64,000 nt of DNA from Paramicrobacterium agarici (GCF_002563955.1 NZ_PDJE01000001.1:1984001-2048000), one strand, 5' to 3'. Shown: positions 18,347 to 28,918, counted from the first letter of the stretch. Notes: generated by a model from the sequence alone, not told the origin. Program-made: numbers and translations.

Positions 18347-21061
18347 ATGGCTCCAGGCACCACGTCCTCCGGCCGCAGCCGCAAGAAGACAAGCGGCGGC
18401 GGTGCGTCGCGCGCGCAGACAACAACCGCGAAGACGAAGAAGCTCGCACCAGAGCCAGAGCCCGCGAGCGCAAACCTCCTCGTGAAAGCATGGCTTGGTC
18501 TCGCGCACGTCGCGGGAGGAGCCGCGCGTGCGCTGGGGCCCGAGCGCATCGAGAAGGATCAGCGTCGAGACGGCATCCCCTTCTTCGTTCTGCTTCTTGC
18601 TGTCGCGGGAATGGTCGTGGAGTGGTTCGGCGTGAACGATCCGCTCGCTCAGACGCTCGATGAATGGACGTTCGGGGGAATCTTCGGCAGGCTCGCGTTC
18701 GCGCTGCCCGTTGTCATGCTTCTGCTGGCCGTCTGGCTGTTCCGCAATCCCAACCCCGTCAACGACAACGGCCGGGTCGGAATCGGCCTCGGGCTGCTTG
18801 TCTTGTCGATCACGGGCATCTGCCACGCCGTCAGTGACCTCCCATCACCGGGTGCGGGCGGTCTTCCCGCACTGTCCGATGCGGGAGGTCTCCTCGGATG
18901 GATGGTCGGAGCGCCTCTCGTCTTTCTGATCACGCCGATCGGGGCCGTGATCGTTCTGGGCATCGTCGGCGTGCTCGGCCTGTTCATCGTGACAAAGACG
19001 CCGCCGAACAAGATTCCGCAGCGTATTCGGCAGTTCACCGCGTGGATGTTCGGAACCGACCCCGAAGAGGCGGCCAGCGCGAAGAAGGCGAAAGCAGACG
19101 AGTCGGATGCCGCGGCAGACGAGTCGCTTCCATGGTGGAGACGTAACAAGAGCGGGCGCGAAACAGATTCGGGCGCCAACGCATCGACGGACGACTTGAC
19201 CGAGCTTTTGAGCACGAACGAGCCCGACAACAGTGCGTTCGATACTCCCGTCGTACGCGAGCCGGAGCGTCCGGCGTTCGCCCCGACCGACGTTCTTGAC
19301 GACCTCGACGCCGCGGAGTCGGCGGTGTCCGGGTTCACTCCTGGGGCAGAGTCCCGGGGCATTCACGGCGACGGCGGCGACAACAGCACCGACGATCTTC
19401 CCGACGTGCAGTCGCTTGCGCTCCGCGGCGATGAGGGGGCACCGGCAAAGGCGACGGATGCTGACCATCCCTACCGCCTTCCATCGACGGCTACTCTTGC
19501 AGCCGGCGCTCCGGCGAAGTCGCGTTCGGCCGTGAACGACCAGGTCGTCGCCGCGATCGCGGGCGTGTTCGAGCAGTTCAAGGTGAACGCGACGGTGACG
19601 GGGTTCTCACGCGGGCCGACGGTGACGCAATACGAGATCGAACTGGGCCCTGGCGTCAAAGTCGAACGCGTCACGGCGCTCTCGAAAAATCTTGCGTATG
19701 CCGTCGCGTCCAACGAGATCCGCATCCTGTCGCCGATTCCGGGCAAGAGCGCGATCGGTCTCGAGATTCCGAACGCCGACAAGGAGATCGTCGCCCTCGG
19801 TGACGTACTGCGCTCTGCCGCGGCAACAACAGCCACGCATCCGATGACCATCGGCGTTGGCAAAGATGTCGGCGGCGGTTTCGTGCTTGCAAACCTCGCG
19901 AAGATGCCGCACCTGCTCGTCGCCGGCTCGACGGGGTCCGGTAAGTCGAGCTTCGTGAACTCCATGATCACGAGCCTTCTCATGCGCGCGAAGCCCAGCG
20001 AGGTGCGCATGGTTCTGGTCGACCCCAAGCGCGTCGAGCTCGCCCCGTACGCGGGGGTTCCGCACCTCATCACGCCCATCATCACGAACCCGAAGAAGGC
20101 TGCAGAAGCCCTCGAGTGGGTCGTGAAAGAGATGGATATGCGCTACGACGATCTTGCGAGTTTCGGTTATCGGCACATCGACGATTTCAACAAGGCGATC
20201 GTGAATGGCGAGATCGAGCTTCCAGCGGGGAGCGAGCGAACGCTCAAGCCGTATCCGTACCTGCTTGTCGTCGTCGACGAGCTCGCCGATCTCATGCTCG
20301 TGGCGCCACGCGATGTGGAGTCGTCCATCGTGCGCATCACGCAGCTTGCTCGAGCATCCGGAATTCATCTGGTTCTCGCGACCCAGCGTCCCTCCGTCGA
20401 CGTCGTCACGGGGCTGATCAAGGCGAACGTTCCCTCGCGGCTTGCCTTCGCGGTGACGAGCGTCACGGACTCCCGGGTCATCCTCGACCAGTCCGGCGCC
20501 GACAAGCTCATCGGGCAGGGCGACGCGCTCTTCCAGCCGATGGGGTCGTCAAAACCGATCCGCGTGCAGGGCGCGTGGGTCAACGAGAGCGAGATCGAGA
20601 AGGTCGTCGCGCACGTCACGGCGCAAGCTCGTCCCGAATACCGCAAAGACGTTCAGCAAGTCGTCGAGAAGAAGGAGATCGATGCAGACATCGGCGACGA
20701 CCTCGACGTGCTCGTGGCCGCTGTCGAACTCGTCGTCAACACTCAGTTCGGATCAACCTCGATGCTGCAGCGCAAGCTCCGTGTCGGCTTCGCCAAAGCG
20801 GGGCGGCTCATGGACCTCATGGAGTCGCGAGACATCGTCGGGCCCTCGGAGGGGTCGAAGGCTCGCGACGTGCTCGTGAGCAAGGAACAATTGGACTCCG
20901 TGCTCGCGCGGCTGCGTGGCGAGGAACCGCCGAGCTCTAGCCAACCGGCGCCACCCGCTCCCGAGGGGCCGAACGATCCGGTCGAGCAGCAGTTCGACGG
21001 ATACGAAACCGTCAATGCCGATGAGTCGGAAGACGCGTGGCAGCTGACGGATCGGGAATAA
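18347..21061 (+). CDS. ftsK: DNA translocase FtsK/SpoIIIE
   Basis: This 904-residue septal DNA pump clears the chromosome from the closing division site and helps dimer resolution. A basic N-terminus precedes four predicted membrane helices (about 75-215). An acidic, low-complexity linker follows (about 230-380). The alpha/beta motor has Walker [10 protein letters not shown] near residue 526 and Walker [11 protein letters not shown]. The C-terminal winged-helix gamma domain has [24 protein letters not shown], which binds KOPS-like sites. A short glutamine/proline-rich tail ends the protein. pgsA follows after 7 nt. Confidence 0.95.
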   Translation: MAPGTTSSGRSRKKTSGGGASRAQTTTAKTKKLAPEPEPASANLLVKAWLGLAHVAGGAARALGPERIEKDQRRDGIPFFVLLLAVAGMVVEWFGVNDPLAQTLDEWTFGGIFGRLAFALPVVMLLLAVWLFRNPNPVNDNGRVGIGLGLLVLSITGICHAVSDLPSPGAGGLPALSDAGGLLGWMVGAPLVFLITPIGAVIVLGIVGVLGLFIVTKTPPNKIPQRIRQFTAWMFGTDPEEAASAKKAKADESDAAADESLPWWRRNKSGRETDSGANASTDDLTELLSTNEPDNSAFDTPVVREPERPAFAPTDVLDDLDAAESAVSGFTPGAESRGIHGDGGDNSTDDLPDVQSLALRGDEGAPAKATDADHPYRLPSTATLAAGAPAKSRSAVNDQVVAAIAGVFEQFKVNATVTGFSRGPTVTQYEIELGPGVKVERVTALSKNLAYAVASNEIRILSPIPGKSAIGLEIPNADKEIVALGDVLRSAAATTATHPMTIGVGKDVGGGFVLANLAKMPHLLVAGSTGSGKSSFVNSMITSLLMRAKPSEVRMVLVDPKRVELAPYAGVPHLITPIITNPKKAAEALEWVVKEMDMRYDDLASFGYRHIDDFNKAIVNGEIELPAGSERTLKPYPYLLVVVDELADLMLVAPRDVESSIVRITQLARASGIHLVLATQRPSVDVVTGLIKANVPSRLAFAVTSVTDSRVILDQSGADKLIGQGDALFQPMGSSKPIRVQGAWVNESEIEKVVAHVTAQARPEYRKDVQQVVEKKEIDADIGDDLDVLVAAVELVVNTQFGSTSMLQRKLRVGFAKAGRLMDLMESRDIVGPSEGSKARDVLVSKEQLDSVLARLRGEEPPSSSQPAPPAPEGPNDPVEQQFDGYETVNADESEDAWQLTDRE

Positions 21062-21068
21062 TCGACTT

Positions 21069-21638
21069 GTGACCACTTCCGCACCGAGCCCGTGGAACCT
21101 GCCGAACACGTTGACGGTTATTCGCATCCTGTTCGCTCCGGTCTTCCTTGCCTTTCTGCTTGTCGATGGGGGAGCGGATGCCGCGTTGCGCTGGATCGCG
21201 GGCATCCTGTTCATCGTCGGCATTGCAACCGACGGGATCGACGGCCATATCGCACGCTCGAGGGGTATCGTCACAGACCTCGGCAAGCTTCTCGACCCCA
21301 TCGCGGACAAAGTGCTCACGGGTGCCGCTCTTGTCGGGTTGTCGATTCTCGCTGAGCTGCCCTGGTGGGTGACCCTCGTTGTGCTCGTGCGAGAGATCGG
21401 CGTGACGCTGCACCGCATGCTGATCCGCCACGACACCGTCGTCGCGGCCGCCTGGATGGGCAAGCTCAAGACGGTCTTCCAGGGCATCGCGATCTCGTTC
21501 GCACTCGTGCCGCTCTGGACGATCGTCGGAGACTGGATCCTCTGGGTCAACGGAGTGCTCATGTGGATAGCCGTGATCCTGACGATCGCAAGCGGCATCG
21601 ATTATGTGATCACCGCCGTCAGAGGGCGTCGCACGTGA
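21069..21638 (+). CDS. pgsA: CDP-diacylglycerol--glycerol-3-phosphate 3-phosphatidyltransferase
   Basis: This 189-residue membrane enzyme makes phosphatidylglycerophosphate. The CDP-alcohol phosphotransferase motif D-G-x2-D-G-x2-A-R-x8-G-x3-D-x3-D is visible as TDGIDGHIARS...LGKLLDPIADK. Several hydrophobic helices surround it. The GTG start lies 7 nt after ftsK without a clear ribosome site, so coupling with ftsK is likely. It overlaps cinA by GTGA. Confidence 0.92.
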   Translation: MTTSAPSPWNLPNTLTVIRILFAPVFLAFLLVDGGADAALRWIAGILFIVGIATDGIDGHIARSRGIVTDLGKLLDPIADKVLTGAALVGLSILAELPWWVTLVVLVREIGVTLHRMLIRHDTVVAAAWMGKLKTVFQGIAISFALVPLWTIVGDWILWVNGVLMWIAVILTIASGIDYVITAVRGRRT

Positions 21639-22138
21639 CCGATCGGACAGCTGAGCTGATCGGCTCGCTTGCGACGAGAGGGCTGACCATCGGCGTCGCG
21701 GAATCGCTCACGGGCGGTGCCGTCTGCGCCGAGCTGGTCCGCCCTGCTGGCGCGTCCTCCGTCGTGGTCGGCGGCATCGTCGCCTACGCGACGTCGCTCA
21801 AAGCGCGGATTCTGCAGGTCGACCCAGAACTGCTTGCGGCAGAGGGCGCCGTGCACCCGCTTGTCGCCGCGCAGATGGCTGCAGGCGTTCGCGGTGCAGT
21901 CGCTGTCAATGGTGTTCCAGCCGACATCGGCGTGGCAACGACGGGCGTTGCTGGCCCGAGCTCTCAAGACGGCCACGAGCCGGGCACCGTGTACATCGCC
22001 GTGGACGGATCACATGGAAGCGCGGTGCGCGCGCTGAACCTCAGCGGCGCCCGGGACGCCGTGAGGGCGGCCACGGTGCTGGCTGTCATCGACCTACTGT
22101 TCGAGAGAGTGATTGAGAACGTCGCCGACGGGGAATAG
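21635..22138 (+). CDS. cinA: CinA C-terminal domain protein (nicotinamide-nucleotide amidase type)
   Basis: This 167-residue protein corresponds only to the CinA/PncC C-terminal domain, which deamidates nicotinamide mononucleotide in NAD recycling. Family signatures are TIGVAESLTGGAVCAELV, VVVGGIVAYATSLKARIL and GVATTGVAGPSSQDGHEPGTVYIA. The GTG start overlaps the pgsA stop. The longer frame across pgsA is a shadow. Stand-alone C-terminal CinA between pgsA and clgR is the usual actinobacterial arrangement. Confidence 0.9.
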   Translation: MTDRTAELIGSLATRGLTIGVAESLTGGAVCAELVRPAGASSVVVGGIVAYATSLKARILQVDPELLAAEGAVHPLVAAQMAAGVRGAVAVNGVPADIGVATTGVAGPSSQDGHEPGTVYIAVDGSHGSAVRALNLSGARDAVRAATVLAVIDLLFERVIENVADGE

Positions 22139-22286
22139 GGAGTGAACCACCATGGTTGTACACGTCAGACTCACACGGAAACAACAGGCGTAAAGCGAAC
22201 GGCGATCACTAAGCTGGTATGTAGTAATGTTATCGATCCAGCAGCGGAGCCGCCGCTCGACATGACGAGCAGAAAGGAAGGGTCTC

Positions 22287-22595
22287 ATGGTTCTTGTTCG
22301 ACAGGAAATCGGAGACGTTCTTCGTGACTTCCGTCTGCAGAAGGGGCATACGCTCCGGCAGGTGGCGAGTAAGGCAAGCGTCGCCCTTGGCTACCTGAGC
22401 GAGGTGGAGCGGGGCCAGAAGGAAGCATCAAGCGAGATTCTCGCGTCCGTGGCCGAGGCGCTCGAGACACCCATCTCGGTGATCATGCGGGAGGTCGGTG
22501 ACCGTCTCGCGGTGATTGAGGGCATGGATCCGATCCCCGACACCATTCCCGAGGCGCTTGTCGCCGAGTTGGACGCCGACTTGGTGACGCGCTGA
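22287..22595 (+). CDS. clgR: ClgR-like XRE-family transcriptional regulator
   Basis: This 102-residue regulator has an N-terminal helix-turn-helix (about 8-62; LRDFRLQKGHTLRQVASKASVALGYLSEVERGQKEAS). It has the short acidic tail typical of ClgR, the activator of clp protease and stress genes in actinobacteria. Its position after ftsK-pgsA-cinA matches. GAAAGGAAGG precedes the ATG. The 148-bp gap upstream is AT-rich around 22215-22245 and presumably holds its promoter. I could not match a known ClgR box there. Confidence 0.88.
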   Translation: MVLVRQEIGDVLRDFRLQKGHTLRQVASKASVALGYLSEVERGQKEASSEILASVAEALETPISVIMREVGDRLAVIEGMDPIPDTIPEALVAELDADLVTR

Positions 22596-22610
22596 CACGC
22601 AGAACGTGAG

Positions 22611-22644
22611 AGAAGGCGTTCCCGAAGTTTCGGGGACGCCTTCT
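22611..22644 (+). terminator. Terminator after clgR
   Basis: A 16-bp near-perfect hairpin (arms AGAAGGCGTTCCCGAA and TTCGGGGACGCCTTCT, one T-G wobble, 2-nt loop) sits 16 nt after the clgR stop and 20 nt before the DUF3046 gene. Confidence 0.8.
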
Positions 22645-22663
22645 GACGTGCAGAGGAAGAATC

Positions 22664-22888
22664 GTGAAGCTGAGCGAGTTTAAGTACGCCGTCGCCACTG
22701 AATTCGGTGACTCCTACGGTCGGGTTGTCGTCAGAGACCTCGTGTTGCCAAGACTTGGGGGGCGGTCAGCGCAGCAGGCGATCGACGACGGGGTGCGCCC
22801 GCGCGACGTTTGGGCCGCGCTGTGCGAGGCCACCGACGTGCCGCCCGAGAGGCGAAGCGGGGTCGGGCTACCGAGTCCGCGGGAGTGA
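22664..22888 (+). CDS. DUF3046 family protein
   Basis: This 74-residue protein matches the DUF3046 pattern: N-terminal KLSEFKYAVATEFGDSYGRVVVRDLVLPRLGGRSAQQAIDDGV, then DVWAALCEATDVPPERR. It is characteristically encoded just upstream of recA in actinobacteria. The function is unknown. The GTG at 22664 has AGAGGAAG upstream. It lies between the clgR terminator and the recA promoter, so it may be a one-gene transcript. Confidence 0.82.
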   Translation: MKLSEFKYAVATEFGDSYGRVVVRDLVLPRLGGRSAQQAIDDGVRPRDVWAALCEATDVPPERRSGVGLPSPRE

Positions 22889-22911
22889 TCCGACACGCCG
22901 CAACCCCCTCC

Positions 22912-22940
22912 TCGAACACAGCTTCGAACAGTGTTACGCT
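22912..22940 (+). promoter_or_regulatory. recA promoter with LexA box
   Basis: TCGAACACAGCTTCGA (22912-22927) matches 12 of the 14 defined positions of the Gram-positive SOS box TCGAACA-NN-TGTTCGA. It overlaps the -35/spacer of a promoter whose -10 is TACGCT (22935-22940, 17 bp from a -35 at 22912-22917). Transcription would leave a leader of about 175 nt before recA, with no gene in it. Confidence 0.65.
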
Positions 22941-23123
22941 CTCCACAAGAGCCACCGCCGCCGAGTTTTCCACCATCGGAGCGGTCGCCGTCGTGAATGT
23001 CGGAGGCCGCTCGTACAGTCGAGGGCATCAGCGGCCGCCGCTCCAGCCTTGTCGGAGCACCGGGCCATCCGGGCGCGACAGCCTATAGGCGCACCGATCA
23101 CCAGAATGAAGGAGACGTAGCTC

Positions 23124-24164
23124 ATGGCAGCTTCAGCAGACCGCGAGAAGTCACTGGAAACAGCTCTCGCGCAAATCGATCGTCAATTCGGAAAAGGCTC
23201 CGTGATGCGTCTCGGCAGCGACGAGCGTGCACCGGTCGAAGTCATCCCCACCGGGTCTGTGGCTCTTGACGTCGCTCTGGGCGTCGGTGGCCTTCCTCGC
23301 GGACGAATCGTCGAGATCTACGGGCCGGAGTCGAGCGGTAAGACCACGCTCACCCTGCACGCCATCGCGAATGCTCAGGCGGCGGGCGGAATCGCCGCGT
23401 TCGTCGATGCCGAGCATGCTCTCGACCCCGAGTACGCAAAGAAGCTCGGCGTCGACATCGATTCGCTTCTCGTTTCGCAGCCCGACACAGGGGAGCAGGC
23501 GCTCGAGATCGCCGACATGCTTGTACGCTCGGGTGCCATCGACCTTGTCGTTATCGACTCGGTAGCCGCCCTCGTGCCGCGAGCCGAAATCGAAGGCGAG
23601 ATGGGTGACTCGCACGTCGGTCTGCAGGCTCGCCTGATGTCTCAGGCACTGCGCAAGCTCACGGGCGGCCTGAACCAGACCGGCACGACGATGATCTTCA
23701 TCAACCAGCTGCGCGAGAAGATCGGCGTGTTCTTCGGAAGCCCAGAGACCACGGCGGGTGGAAAGGCGCTGAAGTTCTATGCGTCGGTCCGTCTCGACAT
23801 CCGCCGCATTGAGACGCTCAAAGACGGCGGGGATGCTGTCGGCAACCGTACCCGTGTCAAGATCGTGAAGAACAAGATGGCTCCGCCGTTCAAGCAGGCC
23901 GAATTCGACATTCTGTACGGAACCGGCATCTCGCGCGAAGGAAGCCTCATCGACTTCGGCGTCGAACATCAGATCGTCAAGAAGTCCGGAGCGTGGTACA
24001 CCTACGAGGGCGACCAGTTGGGGCAGGGCAAGGAGAACGCTCGCACGTTCCTGCGCAACAATCCCGATGTCGCGACCGAGATCGAATCGCGCATCAAGGT
24101 CAAGCTCGGTCTTGTCCAAGCTGACGACGACTCCGACGAACTCGCGGCTCGTCGAGGGGCCTGA
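23124..24164 (+). CDS. recA: Recombinase A
   Basis: This 346-residue RecA forms the ATP-dependent filament for homologous recombination and stimulates LexA self-cleavage. Walker A is GPESSGKT (67-74). [33 protein letters not shown] and the L2-loop region [26 protein letters not shown] are intact. The reading frame is continuous, with no intein of the kind found in some mycobacterial recA genes. GAAGGAG precedes the ATG. recX follows after 5 nt. Confidence 0.97.
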   Translation: MAASADREKSLETALAQIDRQFGKGSVMRLGSDERAPVEVIPTGSVALDVALGVGGLPRGRIVEIYGPESSGKTTLTLHAIANAQAAGGIAAFVDAEHALDPEYAKKLGVDIDSLLVSQPDTGEQALEIADMLVRSGAIDLVVIDSVAALVPRAEIEGEMGDSHVGLQARLMSQALRKLTGGLNQTGTTMIFINQLREKIGVFFGSPETTAGGKALKFYASVRLDIRRIETLKDGGDAVGNRTRVKIVKNKMAPPFKQAEFDILYGTGISREGSLIDFGVEHQIVKKSGAWYTYEGDQLGQGKENARTFLRNNPDVATEIESRIKVKLGLVQADDDSDELAARRGA

Positions 24165-24169
24165 CCTTC

Positions 24170-24772
24170 ATGGTGTCGTTCCAGCCGACAGAGGACGACG
24201 AGCGCGATGTTGCGCCGGTGACGGATCTGAATCGTCACCGGCGCGCCCGCGGTCGTCCCGAGCCAGATCCGGCAGCCGACGATGCTTCGCCTGCTCTCGC
24301 GGATCTGGAGGCCGCTGTCGTCAGAGCCATCGGTCGACGCGGACTCACCGAGAAGGAAGTGCGGGATCGCGTCATCGAGAAGAGCGGAGATGACGACCAG
24401 GCCCGCGCAGTTGTCGAACGAATGCGTGAGCTGCGGTACGTCGACGACGCCCGCATCGCCGAGGAGATGGTTCACCGTCTCTCTGACGGCCGCGGCAAGA
24501 GCCGCGCGGTCGTCGCGCGTGAGATGTCGGCGCGCGGAATCAGTCGTGAGGTCGCGGATGCCGCTCTCGACGACATCTCCGACGACAGCGAAAGAAGCCG
24601 CGCGATCGAACTCGCCGTGAAGCGGGGGGCGCAACTGGGCTCGCTCGACGACGCTGCTTTCGACCGGCGCCTCACCGGATACCTCGCGCGTCGAGGGTAT
24701 TCCGGAGCCATCGTTCGTGAAGCAGTCGCGGCCGCTCGAGCCGAGCGTCGAAGCAGCGTCCGGTTCCGCTGA
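24170..24772 (+). CDS. recX: Regulatory protein RecX
   Basis: This 200-residue RecA modulator has a disordered, charged N-terminus (1-45). Repeated three-helix RecX units follow ([18 protein letters not shown]..., [25 protein letters not shown]..., [23 protein letters not shown]). The five-nucleotide spacing from recA shows co-transcription and hence SOS control. Confidence 0.92.
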   Translation: MVSFQPTEDDERDVAPVTDLNRHRRARGRPEPDPAADDASPALADLEAAVVRAIGRRGLTEKEVRDRVIEKSGDDDQARAVVERMRELRYVDDARIAEEMVHRLSDGRGKSRAVVAREMSARGISREVADAALDDISDDSERSRAIELAVKRGAQLGSLDDAAFDRRLTGYLARRGYSGAIVREAVAAARAERRSSVRFR

Positions 24773-24822
24773 CCAGCGCGATTCTGCAGCATTGCGCTGT
24801 CGAACGTAAACTGGTGGTCATC

Positions 24823-26403
24823 ATGAGCACTTTGACCGAACGCCCGACCGAGATTCGCCGCTCCGAGGCCGCCGTCCGTCCCGATGGAAGTCCGCGAACG
24901 TACGAAGTGCGCACCTTCGGGTGCCAGATGAACGTCCATGACTCTGAGCGGCTCAGCGGATCACTCGAGGCAGCGGGGTACCAGAAGGCTGACGGCTCGA
25001 ACGCCGACATCGTCGTGATCAACACGTGCGCCGTGCGTGAGAATGCCGACAACAAGCTTTACGGCAACCTCGGTCATCTCGCGGCGGTCAAGCGGCGTCA
25101 CGAGGGAATGCAGATCGCCGTCGGCGGGTGCTTGGCGCAGAAAGACAAGAACGTCATTCTCGAGAAGGCGCCGTGGGTAGACGTCGTCTTCGGCACGCAC
25201 AACATGGGGTCGCTGCCCGGTCTCCTGGAGCGGGCCCGTCACAACGATGAAGCGCAGATCGAGATCCTGGACGCCCTTGAGACGTTCCCCTCCACACTTC
25301 CGACAAAACGCGACTCGAGCTACTCCGGATGGGTGTCGATCTCGGTCGGCTGCAACAACACGTGCACGTTCTGCATCGTGCCTTCTCTCCGGGGCAAAGA
25401 GAAAGACAGGCGCCCTGGCCAGATTCTCTCCGAGATTCAGTCGCTGGTCGACGATGGTGCTGTGGAAGTCACGCTTCTCGGTCAGAACGTCAACTCCTAC
25501 GGCGTCGAGTTCGGCGATCGCCAGGCGTTCAGCAAACTGCTGCGCGCGGCGGGACAGATCGACGGGCTTGAGCGCATTCGGTTCACCAGTCCGCATCCTG
25601 CCGCGTTCACCGACGACGTGATCGACGCGATGGCTGAGACGCCGAACGTCATGCCGCAACTGCACATGCCACTTCAGTCAGGTTCAGACAAGGTCCTCAA
25701 GGCGATGCGGCGTTCGTACCGCAGCAAGAAGTTTTTGGGAATTCTCGAGCGTGTGCGTGAGCGCATTCCCCACGCAGCCATCTCCACCGACATCATTGTG
25801 GGCTTCCCCGGCGAAACCGAGGAGGACTTCGCTGAAACGCTGCGCGTCGTCGAGGAGGCACGTTTCGCCTCGGCATTCACCTTCCAGTACTCGATCCGTC
25901 CCGGCACGCCCGCCGCGACGATGGACGACCAGATTCCCAAGGACGTCGTCCAGGAGCGGTACGAACGCCTCCTCGCTCTTCAAGAGCGCATCAGTCTTGA
26001 CGAGAACAAGGCTCAGATCGGAACGGAAGTCGAGCTTCTCGTCGCCGTGGGTGAGGGCAAGAAGGATGCCGAGACGCACCGTCTCACCGGGCGTGCCCGT
26101 GATTCGCGCCTCGTGCACTTCCAGGTGCCCGAGGGAAGTGACGTGCCGCGCCCTGGCGACATGGTGACGGTGACCGTTACCAACGCGGCGCCGTTCCACC
26201 TTCTTGCGGACTCGACAGACGGCGCTCCGCTGCGCATTCGTCGCACACGTGCCGGCGATGCGTGGGAGCGTGACCAGGCGGACTCGTGCGGCGTTCCCGC
26301 CGACGGCTCTGGGACGGCCGGCTCGGTGTCGCTCGGCATGCCGAGCCTGCGCCCACCCGTGAGCACGATGCCGATCTATGACCCGGCGGACGGTGAGCGC
26401 TGA
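24823..26403 (+). CDS. miaB: tRNA-2-methylthio-N6-dimethylallyladenosine synthase
   Basis: This radical-SAM methylthiotransferase adds the 2-methylthio group at A37 of tRNAs reading UNN codons, after MiaA. The 526-residue protein has a UPF0004 domain with C34 ([11 protein letters not shown]), C69-region [10 protein letters not shown] and GGCLAQ. The radical SAM cluster is CNNTCTFC (C177, C181, C184). A TRAM domain lies near 385-450. A further tail of about 65 residues, rich in Asp/Pro/Ser, follows TRAM and is longer than usual. I chose ATG 24823; a GTG at 24814 is possible. miaA follows directly. Confidence 0.94.
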   Translation: MSTLTERPTEIRRSEAAVRPDGSPRTYEVRTFGCQMNVHDSERLSGSLEAAGYQKADGSNADIVVINTCAVRENADNKLYGNLGHLAAVKRRHEGMQIAVGGCLAQKDKNVILEKAPWVDVVFGTHNMGSLPGLLERARHNDEAQIEILDALETFPSTLPTKRDSSYSGWVSISVGCNNTCTFCIVPSLRGKEKDRRPGQILSEIQSLVDDGAVEVTLLGQNVNSYGVEFGDRQAFSKLLRAAGQIDGLERIRFTSPHPAAFTDDVIDAMAETPNVMPQLHMPLQSGSDKVLKAMRRSYRSKKFLGILERVRERIPHAAISTDIIVGFPGETEEDFAETLRVVEEARFASAFTFQYSIRPGTPAATMDDQIPKDVVQERYERLLALQERISLDENKAQIGTEVELLVAVGEGKKDAETHRLTGRARDSRLVHFQVPEGSDVPRPGDMVTVTVTNAAPFHLLADSTDGAPLRIRRTRAGDAWERDQADSCGVPADGSGTAGSVSLGMPSLRPPVSTMPIYDPADGER

Positions 26404-26420
26404 ACGCACCGCCGGTCATC

Positions 26421-27338
26421 GTGATCGTCGGTGCGACAGGTACCGGCAAGTCGGGACTCTCCCTCGACCTCGCAGAAGCGCTCGCACGACGCGGTCGTTC
26501 TGCTGAGATCGTGAACGCCGATGCCATGCAGCTCTATCGCGGCATGGACATCGGAACAGCGAAGCTCTCGCACGCAGAGCGCCGCGGCATCCCACATCAC
26601 ATGCTGGACGTGCTCGAACCGTTCGAAGACGCCTCGGTCGCCGAGTATCAAGAACAGGCACGAGCGGTGATCGATCGGCTGCGCCAACAGGAAATCGTGC
26701 CGATTCTCGTCGGCGGATCGGGACTCTATATTTCGAGCGTCATCTACGCATTCGAGTTTCCCGGAACCGACCCGCAGGTGCGTTCCGAGCTTGAGCGCGA
26801 CCTCGAGCAGGACGGCGTAGGGGCTCTTGCCCGCAGGCTCGCCGATCTCGACGCCTCTGTCGCTCGACGCATCGGCTCGACCAATGCTCGACGCATCGTG
26901 CGCGCCCTCGAGGTGGCGCAGATCACGGGAGATCCAGCACGCGGGCTTTTGCCCGAAGAGCCGACTCTCACGTACCCCACGGTCATTCTCGGTCTCCATT
27001 CGCCGCGCGAGCGACTTGTTGAGCGGCTTGATGCTCGCGTCACCGGAATGTGGCGGGACGGACTCGTCAACGAGACCCGGATGCTGCTGGCGAACGGACT
27101 CGAGCGTTCAGCGACCGCAGGGCGAGCCATCGGCTACGCCCAAGCCGCGGCGCAGATCAGCGGGGAGCTGACCGAAGAGGAGGCGATCGCCGGTACTCAG
27201 CAGCTGACCCGGCGGTACGCGAGACGCCAAGTGAGCTGGTTCAAACGGTATACGGGGACGACGTGGCTCGAGAGCGAGTCCGAGACGATCGTCGCCGAGG
27301 CCGAGCGACGCGTCCGAACGGCGTTCACCGACCTCTAG
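26421..27338 (+). CDS. miaA: tRNA dimethylallyltransferase
   Basis: This enzyme transfers a dimethylallyl group to A37, the step before MiaB. The P-loop GATGTGKS comes at the very N-terminus. [34 protein letters not shown] and [13 protein letters not shown] are family signatures. The GTG at 26421 gives 305 residues but leaves only three residues before the P-loop and has no ribosome site. A CTG at 26400, overlapping the miaB stop as CTGA, would add LNAPPVI and restore a complete first beta strand. The true start may therefore be CTG 26400. Confidence 0.92.
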   Translation: MIVGATGTGKSGLSLDLAEALARRGRSAEIVNADAMQLYRGMDIGTAKLSHAERRGIPHHMLDVLEPFEDASVAEYQEQARAVIDRLRQQEIVPILVGGSGLYISSVIYAFEFPGTDPQVRSELERDLEQDGVGALARRLADLDASVARRIGSTNARRIVRALEVAQITGDPARGLLPEEPTLTYPTVILGLHSPRERLVERLDARVTGMWRDGLVNETRMLLANGLERSATAGRAIGYAQAAAQISGELTEEEAIAGTQQLTRRYARRQVSWFKRYTGTTWLESESETIVAEAERRVRTAFTDL

Positions 27339-27341
27339 ACT
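27336..27341 (+). promoter_or_regulatory. -10 hexamer TAGACT, leaderless dapF promoter
   Basis: TAGACT, formed partly by the miaA stop codon, is followed by exactly 6 nt and the dapF ATG. Confidence 0.6.
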
Positions 27342-27347
27342 GGCACC

Positions 27348-28229
27348 ATGGCGATGACCCTGCAGTTCACCAAAGGCCACGGCACAGGCAATGACTTTAT
27401 TCTGTACACGGACCCCGCAGGTGAGCTCGCTCTCAGCCCGCAGCAGGTGCGCGCCCTCTGCGACCGGAACATGGGGATCGGCGCTGACGGTGTGATCAGA
27501 GCGGTTCGCTCGGTGTCTTTGCCTGAGGGAGCCGCGGCACTCGCGGAGGATGCCGACGCCGAGTGGTTCATGGACTACATCAACGCCGACGGTACTGCTG
27601 CCGAGATGTGCGGGAACGGCATTCGGGTGTTTGCACGCTACCTCATCGAGAACGGACTCATCACTCTTGAAACGGGCGACACGGTACCGATCGGCACGCG
27701 TGCCGGCGTTCGCGACGTGCAGCGTTCCGCAGACGGCTTTCACGTCGACCTCGGGCGCTGGACCCTTGAAGACGGTGAACCGCTCGTCCGTGTGAGGGAG
27801 CTCAAGGTCGCCCGTCCGGGCCAGGGCATCAACGTGGGAAATCCGCACATTGTCGTCGCGCTTGCCGACGTCGAAGAACTCGCGGATGCAGATTTGTCGT
27901 ACGTGCCTCATGTGGATCCGGAGCCCGAGCACGGCGCGAACATCGAGCTTGTCGTGCCACGCGATCCGCTCGTGAAAGACGGAATCGGCCGCATCACGAT
28001 GCGCGTGCACGAACGCGGGGTCGGCGAGACGCTGTCGTGCGGGACTGGTGTGGCGGCCGCGGCTCTCGCTACGCGGCACTGGGCAGGGTCGAGCGCGCCG
28101 CACAACTGGCGCGTCGATGTGCCGGGCGGAACGCTCGGCGTTCGCATGTTCGCCGCAGAAGACGGTGAGCACGTCGGGCTCTCGGGCCCAGCGGAACTCG
28201 TCTACACCGGCGCGATCGAGCTCGCGTGA
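27348..28229 (+). CDS. dapF: Diaminopimelate epimerase
   Basis: This enzyme converts LL- to meso-diaminopimelate for peptidoglycan and lysine. The 293-residue protein has both catalytic cysteines: C88 (AEMCGNGIR) and C231 ([10 protein letters not shown]). The substrate-binding [12 protein letters not shown] is near the start. The location after miaA is standard in actinobacteria. The ATG at 27348 fits the leaderless promoter. It converges with the methyltransferase gene 10 nt downstream. Confidence 0.95.
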   Translation: MAMTLQFTKGHGTGNDFILYTDPAGELALSPQQVRALCDRNMGIGADGVIRAVRSVSLPEGAAALAEDADAEWFMDYINADGTAAEMCGNGIRVFARYLIENGLITLETGDTVPIGTRAGVRDVQRSADGFHVDLGRWTLEDGEPLVRVRELKVARPGQGINVGNPHIVVALADVEELADADLSYVPHVDPEPEHGANIELVVPRDPLVKDGIGRITMRVHERGVGETLSCGTGVAAAALATRHWAGSSAPHNWRVDVPGGTLGVRMFAAEDGEHVGLSGPAELVYTGAIELA

Positions 28230-28239
28230 GGTTTCGCTT

Positions 28240-28881
28240 CTAGTTCACGACATCGAGTGGTTCGGTCGAACCCGTGTGACGCCGTGTGCGCAGCACGCGG
28301 TAGCCCTTAGACGTCGCCACGCGCGCCACGCTGTACTCATCGTGGAGTTCGGCACGGAGCCAACGCTGCAGGCTGTCGGAACCGAGGTTGCGCTGCACGA
28401 CGAAGTAGCCGTCAGAGCCGGGGACGAGGCGGGGAATCCAGTGCTGGAGCATGTTGTGCAGCTCGCTCTTGCCCACGCGAATCGGCGGGTTGGACCAGAT
28501 GCTGCTGAATCGCACATCAGCTGGTACATCATCGGGCAGCGCCGCACGAACGTTCTCGGCTCCAAGCGAAGCCGCATTTCGGCGCACGAGATCGAGAGCG
28601 CGCTCGTTTACATCGACGGCCCACACCGTCGCGTCCGGTGACAGAATGCCGAGTGTCAGGGCGATCGGTCCCCATCCACACCCGAGGTCAAGCAGGTGCC
28701 CACCGATCGGTGGTGGCGGCGTACTGCCGAGAAGAACCCGGGTTCCGAGATCGATGCGGTCCGGACTGAAGATGCCATTCGCTGTCGTCACTCGACGCGG
28801 GGCTCCGGCGAGATCGACGGTGACGTTCTTGATCTTGAGCTCGCTTTCGGGGCTCTGCGAGAAATAATGATCGCCGGTCAT
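28240..28881 (-). CDS. RsmC-like class I SAM-dependent methyltransferase
   Basis: This 213-residue methyltransferase of the small (MTS/RsmC) family has the SAM motif LLDLGCGWGPIAL and an NPPIRVGK motif. NPP followed by basic residues is typical of RNA or protein N-methyltransferases such as the 16S rRNA G1207 enzyme. YFSQSPESELKIKNV at the N-terminus matches actinobacterial homologues. No Shine-Dalgarno is present, but a minus-strand TAGCGT ends 8 nt before the ATG, suggesting a leaderless transcript. Confidence 0.85.
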   Translation of the reverse strand: MTGDHYFSQSPESELKIKNVTVDLAGAPRRVTTANGIFSPDRIDLGTRVLLGSTPPPPIGGHLLDLGCGWGPIALTLGILSPDATVWAVDVNERALDLVRRNAASLGAENVRAALPDDVPADVRFSSIWSNPPIRVGKSELHNMLQHWIPRLVPGSDGYFVVQRNLGSDSLQRWLRAELHDEYSVARVATSKGYRVLRTRRHTGSTEPLDVVN

Positions 28882-28889
28882 AATTAGGT

Positions 28890-28918
28890 ACGCTATCGCA
28901 GGCGTCCGACACTAGGGT
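28890..28918. promoter_or_regulatory. Face-to-face divergent promoters of the methyltransferase gene and hflX
   Basis: Minus-strand -10 TAGCGT (plus 28890-28895) and plus-strand -10 TAGGGT (28913-28918) are separated by exactly 17 bp. Each -35 position therefore coincides with the other's -10. Both genes would start about 8 nt from their -10. Confidence 0.4.

Noticed and set aside
22139..22286. ClgR autoregulatory box upstream of clgR
   Set aside because: GCGAACGGCGA resembles parts of the known motif but does not form the required inverted repeat.
23124..24164. Intein in recA
   Set aside because: The frame has normal RecA length and continuous conserved motifs.
24774..24799. Terminator between recX and miaB
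   Set aside because: Only a 6-bp stem (CAGCGC/GCGCTG) with a long loop and no T-tract, which is too weak to call.
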